The notes: generated by a model from the letters alone, not told the origin. A stretch of DNA of 55,670 nt from Gammaproteobacteria bacterium (GCA_029884165.1 JAOUIH010000015.1:1-55670); one strand, 5' to 3'. Positions 9,296 through 19,477 are shown, counted from the first letter of the stretch. Program-made: numbers and translations.

Positions 9296-10693
9296 TCAGC
9301 ACTCGATGAAGCTGACGGGCACCTCGATGACATTCGTGGCCAGGCCGCCGCGCGAGGTTTCCTTGTACTTGTCCTGCATGTCGTGGCCGGTTTCGCGCAT
9401 TGTCCGGATCACCTTGTCGAGCGAGACGAAGTGCTTGCCGTCGCCGCGCAGGGCGAGTCGTGACGCGTTGATCGCCTTGATCGAGGCCATCGCGTTGCGT
9501 TCGATGCAGGGGACCTGTACGAGGCCTCCGATCGGATCGCAGGTAAGCCCGAGATTGTGTTCCATCGCGATCTCGGCCGCATTTTCGACCTGTGCGGGCG
9601 TGCCGCCCTGCACCTCGGTCAGCCCCGCCGCCGCCATGGAGCAGGCCGATCCGACCTCGCCCTGGCAACCGACCTCTGCACCGCTGATCGACGCGTTGCG
9701 TTTGAACAGCAGGCCAACCGCGCCGGCGGTCAGGAGGAAGCGGATCACGCCCTCGTCGTTGGCGCCGGCGCAGAACTTGCGGTAGTAGTGCAGCACTGCC
9801 GGGATGATGCCGGCCGCGCCGTTGGTCGGCGCGGTGACGACCCGCCCGCCCATCGCGTTTTCCTCGTTCACGGCCAGCGCGTAGAGATTGACCCAGTCCA
9901 TGATCGTCAGCGGATCCCTGAGCGCCGCCTCCGGCTGGCCCGCGAGCTGTTCGTAAAGGTCGGCGGCACGGCGCCGCACCTTGAGGCCCGGCATGACGCC
10001 CGAGGTCCTGCAGCCCCGCTTGACGCAGGCCTGCATTGCCGCCCAGATCTCGAGCATTCTTGCGCGGATCTCCGCTTCGCTGCGCCAGGCCCGTTCGTTG
10101 GCAAGCATCAACGCGCTGATCGACAGGCCGTGGCGTTCGCACAGCGCGAGCAGTTCTTCGCCGCTTTCGAAGGAGTAGGGCAGGTCGACCTTGGATTCGG
10201 CGATTACCGGTTCGTCAGTGCGTTTCTCGTTGACGACAAAGCCGCCGCCGACCGAGTAGTAGACGCGCTCCAGTATCTCGCTGCCGTCATCGGCCAGTGC
10301 TTTGAAGCGCATGCCGTTCGGGTGCCCGGGCAGGGACTCGCGCTTCTCGAAGACCAGGTCGCGCGCCGGTTCGAAATCGATGCGCCGTGAGCCGTTCAGC
10401 CGGAGGCAGCGCTCGGCCTCGATCGCCGCGATACGGGCCGGGATGCCGTCCACGTCGACGCCCTCGGGGCTCTCTGCCTCGAGGCCCAGCATCACCGCCT
10501 TGTGCGTGCCGTGACCCCGGCCGGTAGCGCCGAGGGAGCCGTACAGGCGCACGACGACGCGGCCGACCCGCTCCAGCAGATTGTTCGACTCCAGCCGCGA
10601 TGCGAACGTGCGAGCGGCACGCATCGGTCCCACGGTGTGGGAACTCGACGGGCCGATGCCGATCGTGAACAGGTCGAATACGCTGATGGCCAT
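9296..10693 (-). CDS. sdaA: L-serine dehydratase (L-serine ammonia-lyase), iron-sulfur type
   Basis: 465 residues, the usual length of the single-chain enzyme. It converts L-serine to pyruvate and ammonia in the cytoplasm with a [4Fe-4S] cluster. The start [24 protein letters not shown] is diagnostic. Cluster cysteines are visible in [20 protein letters not shown] and [12 protein letters not shown], and the protein ends in Cys, as in bacterial enzymes whose C-terminal Cys reaches into the active site. It is a single gene: the divergent neighbour starts 169 bases away and the MarR gene lies downstream beyond it on the same strand. Confidence 0.95.
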   Translation of the reverse strand: MAISVFDLFTIGIGPSSSHTVGPMRAARTFASRLESNNLLERVGRVVVRLYGSLGATGRGHGTHKAVMLGLEAESPEGVDVDGIPARIAAIEAERCLRLNGSRRIDFEPARDLVFEKRESLPGHPNGMRFKALADDGSEILERVYYSVGGGFVVNEKRTDEPVIAESKVDLPYSFESGEELLALCERHGLSISALMLANERAWRSEAEIRARMLEIWAAMQACVKRGCRTSGVMPGLKVRRRAADLYEQLAGQPEAALRDPLTIMDWVNLYALAVNEENAMGGRVVTAPTNGAAGIIPAVLHYYRKFCAGANDEGVIRFLLTAGAVGLLFKRNASISGAEVGCQGEVGSACSMAAAGLTEVQGGTPAQVENAAEIAMEHNLGLTCDPIGGLVQVPCIERNAMASIKAINASRLALRGDGKHFVSLDKVIRTMRETGHDMQDKYKETSRGGLATNVIEVPVSFIEC

Positions 10694-10805
10694 GCGATTT
10701 GTGCCCAGGAAGCCGGGCGCCAGTGTACAGGAAGAGCGGGGTCGATCCGGCTTCCGGGACCCGCGGCCCCGGCCGGTGCTTGCAATTGGACTAGGTATAT
10801 GTCCC

Positions 10806-10817
10806 GATATCGATATC
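10806..10817. promoter_or_regulatory. 12-bp perfect palindrome in a divergent promoter region
   Basis: GATATCGATATC is a perfect palindrome between the divergent serine dehydratase and the small membrane protein gene. It sits just before AT-rich TATATAAATA (10827-10836), which could hold a -10 element for the plus strand. It may be an operator, but no regulator can be assigned. Confidence 0.3.
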
Positions 10818-10829
10818 CCGGCTGCCTAT

Positions 10830-10848
10830 ATAAATAAGAATCATTCGG
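10830..10848 (+). promoter_or_regulatory. Fur-box-like sequence
   Basis: The stretch around AATAAGAATCATT matches about 11 of 19 positions of the classical Fur consensus, including the whole AATCATT half. It lies 15-33 bases before the start of the next gene, right upstream of its ribosome binding site. The match is moderate and could be chance in an AT-rich promoter. Confidence 0.3.
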
Positions 10849-10862
10849 GGAGGAGGCCGCCC

Positions 10863-11312
10863 ATGGCGACGCTGCATCTGCCGCATCCGAACGTCGATTT
10901 CCGCTTGCCGACCTACGACATCGTCATGCTGCTGTACCTGGTCTCGGGTGCCGTCACGCTGCCGATCATCGCCGGCGAGTGGCTCGCCGCCGCAGGACTC
11001 GCAGGTTCCGGGTCGGGCCTGCCGGTGCCCCAATGGATGTACAACGTCGAAATCCTGGTGATGTTCATCGCGGCATTCACGCTGATGATCGCATGGCTCC
11101 CGGCCATCTATGTCTGCATACGGTACTGGAACCGCTGGCGAATCGTGGTGCCGGCAGTGTCGCTGCTCGTCCTGACGGCAAGCCTGTTCCTGGACCATGC
11201 GACCGGCCCGGAGCTGCTGGTCGCCGAGATCGCCGCGACCGTCTACGCCGCGTCCGCTTTCGGCATAGGCCTCGAGTGGTTCCTGAAGCGGAGGCGTGCC
11301 GTACAGCGCTGA
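10863..11312 (+). CDS. Hypothetical small membrane protein with four transmembrane segments
   Basis: 149 residues. The ATG at 10863 follows GGGGAGGAGG at the right distance; the frame is open further upstream, but that part lies in the promoter region. Four hydrophobic segments are visible (about residues 20-45, 60-83, 88-107, 115-137), ending in a basic tail LKRRRAVQR, so an inner-membrane protein. I do not recognise a family. It is convergent with a cytochrome b561 gene and has a possible Fur-like site in front. Confidence 0.7.
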   Translation: MATLHLPHPNVDFRLPTYDIVMLLYLVSGAVTLPIIAGEWLAAAGLAGSGSGLPVPQWMYNVEILVMFIAAFTLMIAWLPAIYVCIRYWNRWRIVVPAVSLLVLTASLFLDHATGPELLVAEIAATVYAASAFGIGLEWFLKRRRAVQR

Positions 11313-11334
11313 TCACCCGCGGCGCCGCCCGCGT

Positions 11335-12012
11335 TCAGTTCGGCCGTTTCATCCCGGTAAACATCGACTTGACCAGGTTTTCGCGGTGCACCCAGCCCGA
11401 GAACAGTACGCCGGCAACGTGGAAAGACACGAGCAACAGCGTTAGGTTGGCGAAAACCTCGTGCACTTCCTCCCAGAACTCGTGCTGGCCGTCCCGGCCT
11501 GCACGGGCATGCTCCGAATCCGAATCCGAGTCGTCGTCCGGTCGTTCGCTGCCTAGCGTGTCGACGGCAATCGGATGATCCGCGGCGGGGGAGCCTGCGG
11601 GCGCCCGGAGCGCGGCGAGCGGTCCGGCGCCTTCCTCGACGGCGTAGAGTTCGAGCCCGCTCCAGGTCGTGCCCGCCAGGCAGACGAGCAGCGCAAAGAT
11701 CATCGCGCCGCCGGCCGGGCTGTGGCCCAGGTAGCGCGGGCTCCTGCGGCGCGGCAGGTCCCTGAGATAACGGACGATCGCCGCTGGCGAATAGGCGAAG
11801 TCGCGGAACTTCGCGTGCGTCGGCCCTATGAAGCCCCACAGGAGCCGGAATGCGACGACGGCGCCGACCGCGTAGCCTGCCCAGACGTGCAGCGTGAGGA
11901 ACTCGTCCTCGACGAGGTAGGCCGTGAAGAAACCGGCGACGATGATCCAGTGGCCGATGCGGACGACCGGGTCCCAGATCCTGATCAGGCTGCCTTTCCC
12001 AGGCTGGTCCAT
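11335..12012 (-). CDS. Cytochrome b561-type diheme membrane cytochrome
   Basis: 225 residues with four transmembrane helices. Heme-ligand histidines appear in VVRIGHWIIV, LTLHVWAGYAVG and LLVSFHVAGVLFSGWVH, the pattern of the prokaryotic cytochrome b561 / Ni-Fe hydrogenase b-subunit family. These proteins move electrons between quinone and periplasmic partners. The start at 12012 is preceded by GAAGGAG eight bases away; a 15-residue N-terminal extension to 12057 is possible but less likely. An unusual acidic Asp-Ser stretch (DDDSDSDSEHARAG) lies in the loop before the last helix. It is divergent from a LuxR-type regulator. Confidence 0.85.
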   Translation of the reverse strand: MDQPGKGSLIRIWDPVVRIGHWIIVAGFFTAYLVEDEFLTLHVWAGYAVGAVVAFRLLWGFIGPTHAKFRDFAYSPAAIVRYLRDLPRRRSPRYLGHSPAGGAMIFALLVCLAGTTWSGLELYAVEEGAGPLAALRAPAGSPAADHPIAVDTLGSERPDDDSDSDSEHARAGRDGQHEFWEEVHEVFANLTLLLVSFHVAGVLFSGWVHRENLVKSMFTGMKRPN

Positions 12013-12099
12013 TGCTTTGGCTCCTTCGAGTAAGGCCCGCGCCCTGGCTGTCGCCATGGGCCGGGTACAGGCTCCAACTTGCCGCAGGGCGACGATTGC

Positions 12100-12105
12100 T
12101 ACAAT
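12100..12105 (+). promoter_or_regulatory. Candidate -10 element for the LuxR-type regulator
   Basis: TACAAT matches the sigma-70 -10 consensus at five of six bases, with TTGCCG 15 bases upstream as a weak -35. It lies 39 bases before the start codon. Confidence 0.3.
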
Positions 12106-12143
12106 GCGTCAAACAAACTAGGCGGGTCCGGAGGGGTTTGTGT

Positions 12144-12692
12144 ATGTCGAATGACAGGGACGATCTGCGGCAGGTAGTGCTGCCCATCGCATTGTTTGCC
12201 GCGATCTTCGTGCTGATCGGCTGGGACCTGGCCGCCGATTACGGCGAGGGCAGCGACTGGGCCCACCTGGGTCTCGAACTGTTCGTCCTGGTAGCGGCGG
12301 CTTTCGGCGCGCTCGTGCTCTGGCTGCGCTTTCGGCAGGCGCGCTCCGACCTGGTGGTGCTGGAGCAGGACCTGGCGACGGCGCGGGAGCAGGCGGAGCG
12401 CTGGCGCGGCGAGAGCCGGGACCTGCTCGAGGGCCTCGGCGCCGCCATCGAGCGGCAGTTCATGCGCTGGCAGCTGACGCCCGCGGAATCGGAAATCGGC
12501 CTCCTGTTGCTGAAGGGGCTGAGCCACAAGGAACTGGCCGGCCTGCGCGATACCAGCGAGCGCACCGTCCGCGAGCAGGCCCGCTCCCTGTACCGCAAGG
12601 CCGGGCTGCCGGGCCGCGCGTCGCTGTCGGCGTTCTTCCTGGAGGACCTGCTGCTGCCGCAGCATTCCGCGGATGGCGCGGAGGCCGAATAA
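12144..12692 (+). CDS. Membrane-anchored LuxR-type transcription regulator
   Basis: 182 residues. ATG at 12144 follows GGAGGGG. Two transmembrane segments (about 10-30 and 40-62) are followed by a heptad-rich region (63-105) that could form a coiled coil, then a LuxR-type helix-turn-helix (LTPAESEIGLLLLKGLSHKELAGLRDTSERTVREQARSLYRKAG, about 113-160). There is no receiver or ligand-binding domain. A regulator held at the membrane by two helices may sense a membrane or periplasmic state. It is divergent from cytochrome b561, a possible target. It is convergent with glgX with only 11 bases between. Confidence 0.8.
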   Translation: MSNDRDDLRQVVLPIALFAAIFVLIGWDLAADYGEGSDWAHLGLELFVLVAAAFGALVLWLRFRQARSDLVVLEQDLATAREQAERWRGESRDLLEGLGAAIERQFMRWQLTPAESEIGLLLLKGLSHKELAGLRDTSERTVREQARSLYRKAGLPGRASLSAFFLEDLLLPQHSADGAEAE

Positions 12693-12703
12693 GCTACCGC
12701 CGC

Positions 12704-14749
12704 TCAGGCCGGAGGCGCCGATACCAGGCAGACGACGGACAGGCCGGGAACGGACCAGGCCAGCCCGCCGCTCCGCCCGCATCCCTCCGGGCTCGATGCG
12801 TCGAGATGCCAGTCCTGGCCGGCGGGCGGCGCCGGCGGGATGAACTGCACGGTTTGCCGTCCAGGGTTCAGAAGCAGCGCCAGTGCCGCCACGGACCCGC
12901 CGTTGCGCGCCGCCCGGCTGACACAGAACGGACCGGCTTCGGCCCAGTCCGCTGTCTCCATGGGCAGGCCATCCGGCCGGACCCACGCGATGTCCCGCAG
13001 CCCGTCGCCGAGATCGCTGCCGTGCACGTAACGGCCCTGCCGAAACAACGGTAATTGCCGGCGCAACCGAATCAGCGCGCGCACGGTCTCCGTGAAGTCC
13101 GGGTCGGCTGCGAGGCCCGACCAGTCCGGCCAGCCGATCTCGTTGTCCTGCGCGTACGCGTTGTTGTTGCCCTGCTGCGTATGACCGAACTCGTCGCCGG
13201 CCAGCAGCATTGGCGTGCCCTCGGAGAGCAGCAGCGTTGCCAGCAGGCAAAGCCGGTGCCTGCGCCGCATTTCGGCGATCGACGCGTCCGGAGTCGGGCC
13301 CTCGAACCCGTGATTGCAGCTGTAGTTGTGGGCGTGCCCGTCCCGGTTCTGCTCGCCGTTGGCCTCGTTGTGGCGGTGCTCGTAGCTGACGAGATCGGCC
13401 AGCGTGAAGCCGTCGTGCGCAGTGGCGAAGTTGATGCTCGCCCAGGGACCACGGCCGCTGCCCTCGAAGATATCCGACGAGCCATGCAGCCGGCGGGCGA
13501 ATTCGGCGGCCTCGCCGCGGTCGCCGCGCCAGTAGCGACGCAGGGAATCCCGATAGCGGTCGTTCCACTCGGCCCAGCAAGGTGGGAAGTTACCCAGCTG
13601 GTAGCCGCCCGGGCCGGGATCCCAAGGCTCGGCAATGAACTTCAGCCTGGACAAGTCCGGATCGGCTTCGATCGCCGCGAACAGGGGGTGAGACGTCGAA
13701 TAGCGTCGCGCCGTCCGGCCCATGATCGTCGCGAGGTCGAAGCGAAAGCCGTCGACCCCCATGTCGCCTGACCAGTAGCGCAGGCTTGCGAGTACCAGTT
13801 CGCGCACGCGCGGATGTTCGGTATCGACGGTGTTGCCGCAGCCGGTGTCGTTGACATAGCTGCCGGGGTCGCCCGGCACGGTGCGGTAGTAACAGAGATT
13901 GTCGAGTCCGCGGAAACTGACGGACGGGCCGAGGGTATCGGACTCACCGGTGTGGTTGTAGGCCACATCCAGCAACACCTCGAGGCCCGCGTCGTGGATC
14001 GCGTCGACCATTTCGCGAAATTCACCGACTGCATCGTCTCCGGCGTAACGCCCGGCCGGCGCGAAGAAGCTGATGGTGTTGTAGCCCCAGTAATTGCGCA
14101 GGCCGCGCGTGACCAGGAACGCCTCGTCGATGAACTCGGCGACGGGCATCAGTTCGACGGTCGTGACGCCCAGCGCTTTGAGGTAGGCGAGTATCCGGCC
14201 GTTGCTCATGCCGCGGAACCTGCCGCGTTCGGAGTCCCTGAGTTCCGGGTGCCGCATCGTGTAGCCGCGGACGTTCGCTTCGTAGACGATTGTTTCCGGC
14301 CAAGGAATTCGCGGTCCTCGCCTGGCGGGCGCCCTGGCGGAGGCGACGACGCTCCTGGGGACGAAGGCCGCGCTGTCGGATTTGTTGATGCGCCAGCCCT
14401 GGTCGCCGGCCTCGAAATCGAACACGGCCGGCGACCAGCGGAACTCGCCGGAGAGCGCGCGTGCCCAGGGGTCGACCAGCAGCTTGGCCGGATTGTGGCG
14501 GAGTCCGCGCGCGGGGTCCCAGTCCCCGAATACGCGGTAGCCGTAACGCTGGCCGGTGCCGCATCCTGCCAGGTAACCGTGCCAACTGCCGTCGTTACCC
14601 GCCTGCAGTCGATGGCGGGCGCTTTCGCGCCCCGATGCATCGAACAGGCACAGGTCGACGCGCTCGGCCCGGCTCGCGTAGACCGCGAAGTTGACTCCCT
14701 CGCCGTCGAAGTCGGCGCCCAGCGGAGCGGGGCGGCCCGGCAGGATCAT
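12704..14749 (-). CDS. glgX: Glycogen debranching enzyme (isoamylase type)
   Basis: 681 residues. It hydrolyses alpha-1,6 branches left after phosphorylase action on glycogen. An N-terminal CBM48 domain (PLGADFDGEGVNFAVYASRAERVDLCLFD) precedes a GH13 subfamily 11 barrel with DVAYNHT, GFRFDLA (nucleophile Asp), FIAEPWD (acid/base Glu) and NFATAHDGFT. The start at 14749 overlaps the glgP stop as ATGA; the same frame stays open far upstream inside glgP, but that is not coding. Last gene of the glycogen operon. Confidence 0.95.
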   Translation of the reverse strand: MILPGRPAPLGADFDGEGVNFAVYASRAERVDLCLFDASGRESARHRLQAGNDGSWHGYLAGCGTGQRYGYRVFGDWDPARGLRHNPAKLLVDPWARALSGEFRWSPAVFDFEAGDQGWRINKSDSAAFVPRSVVASARAPARRGPRIPWPETIVYEANVRGYTMRHPELRDSERGRFRGMSNGRILAYLKALGVTTVELMPVAEFIDEAFLVTRGLRNYWGYNTISFFAPAGRYAGDDAVGEFREMVDAIHDAGLEVLLDVAYNHTGESDTLGPSVSFRGLDNLCYYRTVPGDPGSYVNDTGCGNTVDTEHPRVRELVLASLRYWSGDMGVDGFRFDLATIMGRTARRYSTSHPLFAAIEADPDLSRLKFIAEPWDPGPGGYQLGNFPPCWAEWNDRYRDSLRRYWRGDRGEAAEFARRLHGSSDIFEGSGRGPWASINFATAHDGFTLADLVSYEHRHNEANGEQNRDGHAHNYSCNHGFEGPTPDASIAEMRRRHRLCLLATLLLSEGTPMLLAGDEFGHTQQGNNNAYAQDNEIGWPDWSGLAADPDFTETVRALIRLRRQLPLFRQGRYVHGSDLGDGLRDIAWVRPDGLPMETADWAEAGPFCVSRAARNGGSVAALALLLNPGRQTVQFIPPAPPAGQDWHLDASSPEGCGRSGGLAWSVPGLSVVCLVSAPPA

Positions 14750-17253
14750 TTGCGGATCAGCTCGATCGGGTCGAGGCGCCAGATGCCGGCGTTGTATTCG
14801 AGCATGGTCCGGTCGGTCGAGAACCGGCCCGAGGTAGCGGTGTTGAGGATGCTCATCCTGGTCCAGCGCCGGCTGTCCCGGTAGGCGTCGTTTGCGCGCT
14901 GCTGCGCGTCGACGAAGGCGCGGAAATCGGCTGCCGTCATCCACGGATCGGCGGGTTCGCGTATGGAACGGATGACTCCATCGAATACACCCGGCTCGAA
15001 GCGATTGAAGTGGCCGCTCTCGAGCAGTTTCATCACGCGGCGAAAGTCCTCGTCGGCCTCGACGATGCCGCCCGGGTCGTAGCCGTGCCGCTGGATTTCG
15101 ACCTGTTCGACTGTCAGGCCGAACAGGAAGAAATTGTCTGCGCCGACCGCATCCATGATTTCGACATTGGCGCCGTCCAGCGTGCCGATCGTTACCGCGC
15201 CGTTCATCATGAATTTCATGTTGCCGGTGCCTGAGGCTTCCTTGCCGGCCGTCGAGATCTGCTCCGACAGGTCGGCCGCCGGGCATATCAGCTCCATGGC
15301 CGACACGTTGTAGTCGGGGAAAAAGACCAGCCGAAGCCTGCCGGCCATCGCCGGGTCCGTATTGATCACGCGAGCGACGTTGTTGATGCACTTGATTATG
15401 TTCTTCGCCGTGACGTAGCCGGGCGCCGCCTTGCCGCCGATTACGATGGCGCGCGGCGTCAGCCCGTCGCCCTCTCCCCGCTGGATCCGGTCGTACAGGT
15501 GCACCGCGTGCAGCATGTTGAGGAGCTGCCGCTTGTACTCGTGAATGCGCTTCACCTGCACGTCGAACAGCATCGCCGGATCGATCTCGATCCCGGTGCG
15601 CTGCCGCACTCCGTCGGCAAGCCGGGCCTTGTTGCCGTGCTTTACATCGCGCCACCGCTGCTGGAACTGCTCGTCGTCGGCGAGTGGCCGCAGGCGCTCC
15701 AGCTGCTCCAGGTCGGTCGTCCACCCGGTTCCGAGCTGTTCGCTGATCAGCGCTGCAAGCTCCGGGTTGCAGGCTGCCAGCCAGCGCCTCTGCGTCACCC
15801 CGTTGGTCTTGTTGTTGAACTTGTCCGGCCAGAGCTCGGCGAAGTCCCGGAACAGCCCCTCGCGCAGCAGGCGCGAATGTAATTCGGCGACGCCGTTGAC
15901 GGAGTAGCTCCCGACGATCGCGAGATACGCCATGCGCAGCATCGGCCTGCTGCCTTCCGCGATGAGCGACATCCGCCGGACGCGATCGTTGTCCCCAGGC
16001 CAGCGATTGCTGACCTCCGCCAGGAAACGTGCATTGATCTCGTAGACGATATCGAGAAGGCGCGGCAGCAGGCGGCGAAACATCTCGACCGGCCACTGTT
16101 CGAGGGCCTCCGGCAGGAGGGTGTGGTTGGTGTAGGCCATCGTGTTGCGCGTGATGTCCCACGCTCCCTCCCAGCCGAGGCCGTATTCGTCCATGAGGAG
16201 CCTCATGAGCTCGGGGACCGCGATGGCGGGATGCGTGTCGTTCAGCTGGAAACAGTGCTTTTCGGCGAACCTGTTGAAGTTCTCGCCGTGCCGTTCCGTC
16301 CAGCGCCGCAGCGTGTCCTGCAGGCTGGCGGACGCCAGGAAGTATTGCTGCCGCAGGCGAAGTTCCTTGCCGGATTCGGTGGCGTCATTGGGATAGAGCA
16401 CCATCGTGATGTTTTCGGCGGCGTTTTTCGCCGCGACGGCGTCCCCGTAACTGCCGGCATTGAATTCCTCGAGGTCGAATTCGTCGGTTGCCGCCGACGA
16501 CCAGAGCCTGAGCGTGTTGACGACTTCGTTCCGGTACCCGGGAATCGGTACGTCGAAAGGGATGGCGAGCACGTCGTGCGTGTCGATCCAGCCGTGACGC
16601 GTCCTTCCGTCCTGGTCGGTAAAGGTCGAGCTGCGGCCGCCGAACCTGACGACTTGCGCGATTTCGGTGCGCTCGACCTCCCACGGAAAGCCCTCGCGGA
16701 GCCAGGAATCCGGTTCCTCGACCTGGCGCCCGTTTTCGATGCGCTGGTGAAACATCCCGTAGTGATAACGAATGCCGTAACCGATGACCGGCAGCTTCAG
16801 CGTTGCGCAGCTGTCGAGGAAGCAGGCCGCGAGCCGACCGAGGCCCCCGTTTCCGAGGCCCGCGTCGCGTTCCCGCTCGCAGACGCTCTCGAGGCTCAGG
16901 CCGAGCCGGTTCAGCGCCTCCGCCGTCTCGCCCTCGATCCCCAGCGAGATAAGGGCATTGCGCAGCAGGCGGCCCATCAGGAATTCCAGCGACAGGTAGG
17001 CGACCTGGCGGTTATCGTCGCGTTCGTTTGCAATACGCGTCCGGTTCCAGCGCTCCATCAGTCGGTCGCGCGCCGCGAGCACTACCGACTGGTACAGGAA
17101 GGGCGAGCGCGTATGGATCGTCCTGCGGCCAAGCGTTCGCGCAAAATAATGCGTGAAATCCTCGAGTATCGCGTCCGCCGTCATAGGCAGCGGGGGCGAC
17201 TGCAATAACTCGATATCGCCAATGCCTTTCGTATCGTCCGGGCGCACAGCCAT
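14746..17253 (-). CDS. glgP: Glycogen/maltodextrin phosphorylase
   Basis: 835 residues, the usual size for family GT35. It releases glucose-1-phosphate from glycogen chain ends using pyridoxal phosphate. Seen motifs: NRQVAYLSLEFLMGRLLRNALI, GNGGLGRLAACFLDS, and EASGTGNMKFMMNGA, which carries the PLP lysine. The ATG at 17253 has GGAG eight bases upstream and lies 28 bases after the glgB stop; an alternative start at 17298 would overlap glgB. Translation of glgX is probably coupled through the ATGA overlap. Confidence 0.97.
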   Translation of the reverse strand: MAVRPDDTKGIGDIELLQSPPLPMTADAILEDFTHYFARTLGRRTIHTRSPFLYQSVVLAARDRLMERWNRTRIANERDDNRQVAYLSLEFLMGRLLRNALISLGIEGETAEALNRLGLSLESVCERERDAGLGNGGLGRLAACFLDSCATLKLPVIGYGIRYHYGMFHQRIENGRQVEEPDSWLREGFPWEVERTEIAQVVRFGGRSSTFTDQDGRTRHGWIDTHDVLAIPFDVPIPGYRNEVVNTLRLWSSAATDEFDLEEFNAGSYGDAVAAKNAAENITMVLYPNDATESGKELRLRQQYFLASASLQDTLRRWTERHGENFNRFAEKHCFQLNDTHPAIAVPELMRLLMDEYGLGWEGAWDITRNTMAYTNHTLLPEALEQWPVEMFRRLLPRLLDIVYEINARFLAEVSNRWPGDNDRVRRMSLIAEGSRPMLRMAYLAIVGSYSVNGVAELHSRLLREGLFRDFAELWPDKFNNKTNGVTQRRWLAACNPELAALISEQLGTGWTTDLEQLERLRPLADDEQFQQRWRDVKHGNKARLADGVRQRTGIEIDPAMLFDVQVKRIHEYKRQLLNMLHAVHLYDRIQRGEGDGLTPRAIVIGGKAAPGYVTAKNIIKCINNVARVINTDPAMAGRLRLVFFPDYNVSAMELICPAADLSEQISTAGKEASGTGNMKFMMNGAVTIGTLDGANVEIMDAVGADNFFLFGLTVEQVEIQRHGYDPGGIVEADEDFRRVMKLLESGHFNRFEPGVFDGVIRSIREPADPWMTAADFRAFVDAQQRANDAYRDSRRWTRMSILNTATSGRFSTDRTMLEYNAGIWRLDPIELIRK

Positions 17254-17281
17254 GCATCTTGCTCCGTCTGTCGGCGCGCGG

Positions 17282-19477
17282 TCAGTCGGCCGGCGCAATT
17301 ATCAGCGTCGCCAGCGGGGGCAGCGTCAGGTTCAGTGAATGAGGCCTGCCGTGCGAGGGAAACTCGTCGGCCGTGATCGAGCCGGCATTACCTGCGTTGC
17401 TGCCGCCGTATGCTGCGGCGTCTGTGTTGACGAGTTCCCGGTACGCGCCGCCCCGCGGCACGCCGATGCGGTAATCGTAGCGAATCACCGGCGTGAAATT
17501 TGCAACGCAGACCACAAATTTGCCGTCCCTGGCGCGCCGCAACCACGAAAAAACGCTGCTCGCCTTGTCCTGCCAGTCGATCCATTCGAATCCCTCGGGG
17601 CTGAAATCGACCTGGTGGAGGGCCGGCGTGTCGCGGTAGACGCGGTTCAGGTCGCGCAGCAGCGACTGGACGCCCCGGTGCGCCGGCTCGCCGAGCAGGT
17701 GCCAGTCGATCGAGCGGTCGTGGCCCCACTCGGATTCCTGGGCGATTTCCGCGCCCATGAACAACAGCTTCTTGCCGGGGTGGCAGAACATGGAGCCGTA
17801 GTAGGCGCGCAGGTTCGCGAAACGCTGCCAGGCGTCGCCCGGCATGCGGCCCACTATGGAACGTTTGCCGTGCACTACCTCGTCATGTGACAACGGCAGG
17901 ATGAAGTTCTCGTTGAAGGCGTACACGAGCCCGAAGGTCATCTTGTCGTGATGGTACATCCGGTGGACCGGGTCCTCCTGCATGTATGCCAGCGTGTCGT
18001 GCATCCAGCCCATGTTCCACTTGTAAGTAAATCCGAGGCCTCCGGTGTACGTCGGATGGGATACGCCGGGCCAGGCCGTCGATTCTTCCGCATGGGTATT
18101 CGCGCCGCGTGCGTGGACCTCGTGGTTCAGGCGGCGCAGGAATTCGACGGCCTCGAGGTTCTCGTTGCCGCCACGCGCGTTCGGGGTCCACTCACCCGGC
18201 TGGCGTGAATAGTCGAGATAGAGCATGGAGGCCACGGCATCGACTCGCAGTGCGTCGATGTGAAACTCCTGGATCCAGTAGAGCGCGCTGCCGATAAGAT
18301 AGTTGGCCACTTCCCGCCGGCCGTAGTTATAAATGAGTGTGCCCCAGTCCGCGTGTTCGCCTTTGCGCGGGTCTTCGTGCTCGTACAGCGCGGTGCCGTC
18401 GAATCGTCCCAGGCCGTGCTCGTCACGCGGGAAATGCGCGGGTACCCAGTCGACGATGACGCCTATTCCCGACTGGTGACAGCTATCGACGAAGTAGCGG
18501 AAGTCGTCGGGTGTTCCGAAACGCTGGGTGGGCGCGTACAGGCCTATCGGCTGGTATCCCCACGAACCGTCGAACGGGTGTTCGGTAACCGGCAGCAGCT
18601 CGACATGGGTGAATCCCATATCGAGCACGTAAGCGACCAGTTCGTCCGCGAGTTCGCGATACGTCAGCGAACGGTTGCCCTCATCCGGATTGCGTCGCCA
18701 GGAGCCGAGATGCACCTCGTAGATGCTGACCGGCCGGTCCAGCGCCGGTTCCACGCGGCGGGTGGACAGCCACGCTGCGTCCTTCCAGCGATACCGGCTC
18801 TCGTAGACGATGGATGCGTTGCCCGGCGGCGACTCGCAGTAACGGGCAAAAGGATCGGTCTTGAGGGGCAACAGCCGTCCGTCCTGGTCGAGCAGCTCGA
18901 ACTTGTAGTAAGCACCGCCGCGGGCGCCGGGCACGAAGATTTCCCAGATGCCGTTGCCCGGGTGCAGGCGCATGACGTGTCGTCGGCCGTCCCAGCCGTT
19001 GAAGTCGCCAACGACACTGACGCGGGACGCTTTCGGCGCCCAGACGGCGAAACGCGTCCCGCGGACACCCGCGACTTCCATGACGTGGGCTCCCAGCTTG
19101 TCGTAAACGTTGAGATGCGAACCCTCGCCCAGCAGGTACAGATCGAGCTCGCCCAGCGCGGAACCGAAGCGGTAGGGATCCTCGATGTCATCGCTGGCTC
19201 CCGCGCCGTGATGCACGCGCAAGCGGTAGTTCCTCTTCCGTGGCGGCAGCCGGCCGGCGAAGAAGCCGGCCGGATGTATGTATTCCATATCGGCAAGCAC
19301 GGCACCGTCGGCGTCGATCAACTCGACGCCGGTTGCCCCGGGTTGAAACGTCCGCACGACTCGAGCGTCGCCGACCCGGTGCACGCCGAGCACCGCAAAC
19401 GGATTGTTGTGCCGTCCGGATGCCAGCGCGCTCAGCTGTTCGCGCAGCGCCAGGGCGTCCGCCTGCAGCTCATTCAT
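17282..19477 (-). CDS. glgB: 1,4-alpha-glucan branching enzyme
   Basis: 731 residues. It makes the alpha-1,6 branches of glycogen. Two N-terminal CBM48-like modules ([12 protein letters not shown]..., then [35 protein letters not shown]) precede a GH13 subfamily 9 barrel with [28 protein letters not shown] (nucleophile Asp), [11 protein letters not shown] (acid/base Glu) and [12 protein letters not shown]. The start at 19477 has GGAG six bases upstream and overlaps the end of glgA by eight bases. The extra 28 residues in the open frame before it overlap glgA and are unlikely. Confidence 0.97.
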   Translation of the reverse strand: MNELQADALALREQLSALASGRHNNPFAVLGVHRVGDARVVRTFQPGATGVELIDADGAVLADMEYIHPAGFFAGRLPPRKRNYRLRVHHGAGASDDIEDPYRFGSALGELDLYLLGEGSHLNVYDKLGAHVMEVAGVRGTRFAVWAPKASRVSVVGDFNGWDGRRHVMRLHPGNGIWEIFVPGARGGAYYKFELLDQDGRLLPLKTDPFARYCESPPGNASIVYESRYRWKDAAWLSTRRVEPALDRPVSIYEVHLGSWRRNPDEGNRSLTYRELADELVAYVLDMGFTHVELLPVTEHPFDGSWGYQPIGLYAPTQRFGTPDDFRYFVDSCHQSGIGVIVDWVPAHFPRDEHGLGRFDGTALYEHEDPRKGEHADWGTLIYNYGRREVANYLIGSALYWIQEFHIDALRVDAVASMLYLDYSRQPGEWTPNARGGNENLEAVEFLRRLNHEVHARGANTHAEESTAWPGVSHPTYTGGLGFTYKWNMGWMHDTLAYMQEDPVHRMYHHDKMTFGLVYAFNENFILPLSHDEVVHGKRSIVGRMPGDAWQRFANLRAYYGSMFCHPGKKLLFMGAEIAQESEWGHDRSIDWHLLGEPAHRGVQSLLRDLNRVYRDTPALHQVDFSPEGFEWIDWQDKASSVFSWLRRARDGKFVVCVANFTPVIRYDYRIGVPRGGAYRELVNTDAAAYGGSNAGNAGSITADEFPSHGRPHSLNLTLPPLATLIIAPAD

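Noticed and set aside
12704-16162. One 1152-codon minus-strand frame that would extend glgX far upstream
   Set aside because: The part above 14749 overlaps glgP in another frame and is not protein-like; glgX starts at the ATGA overlap.
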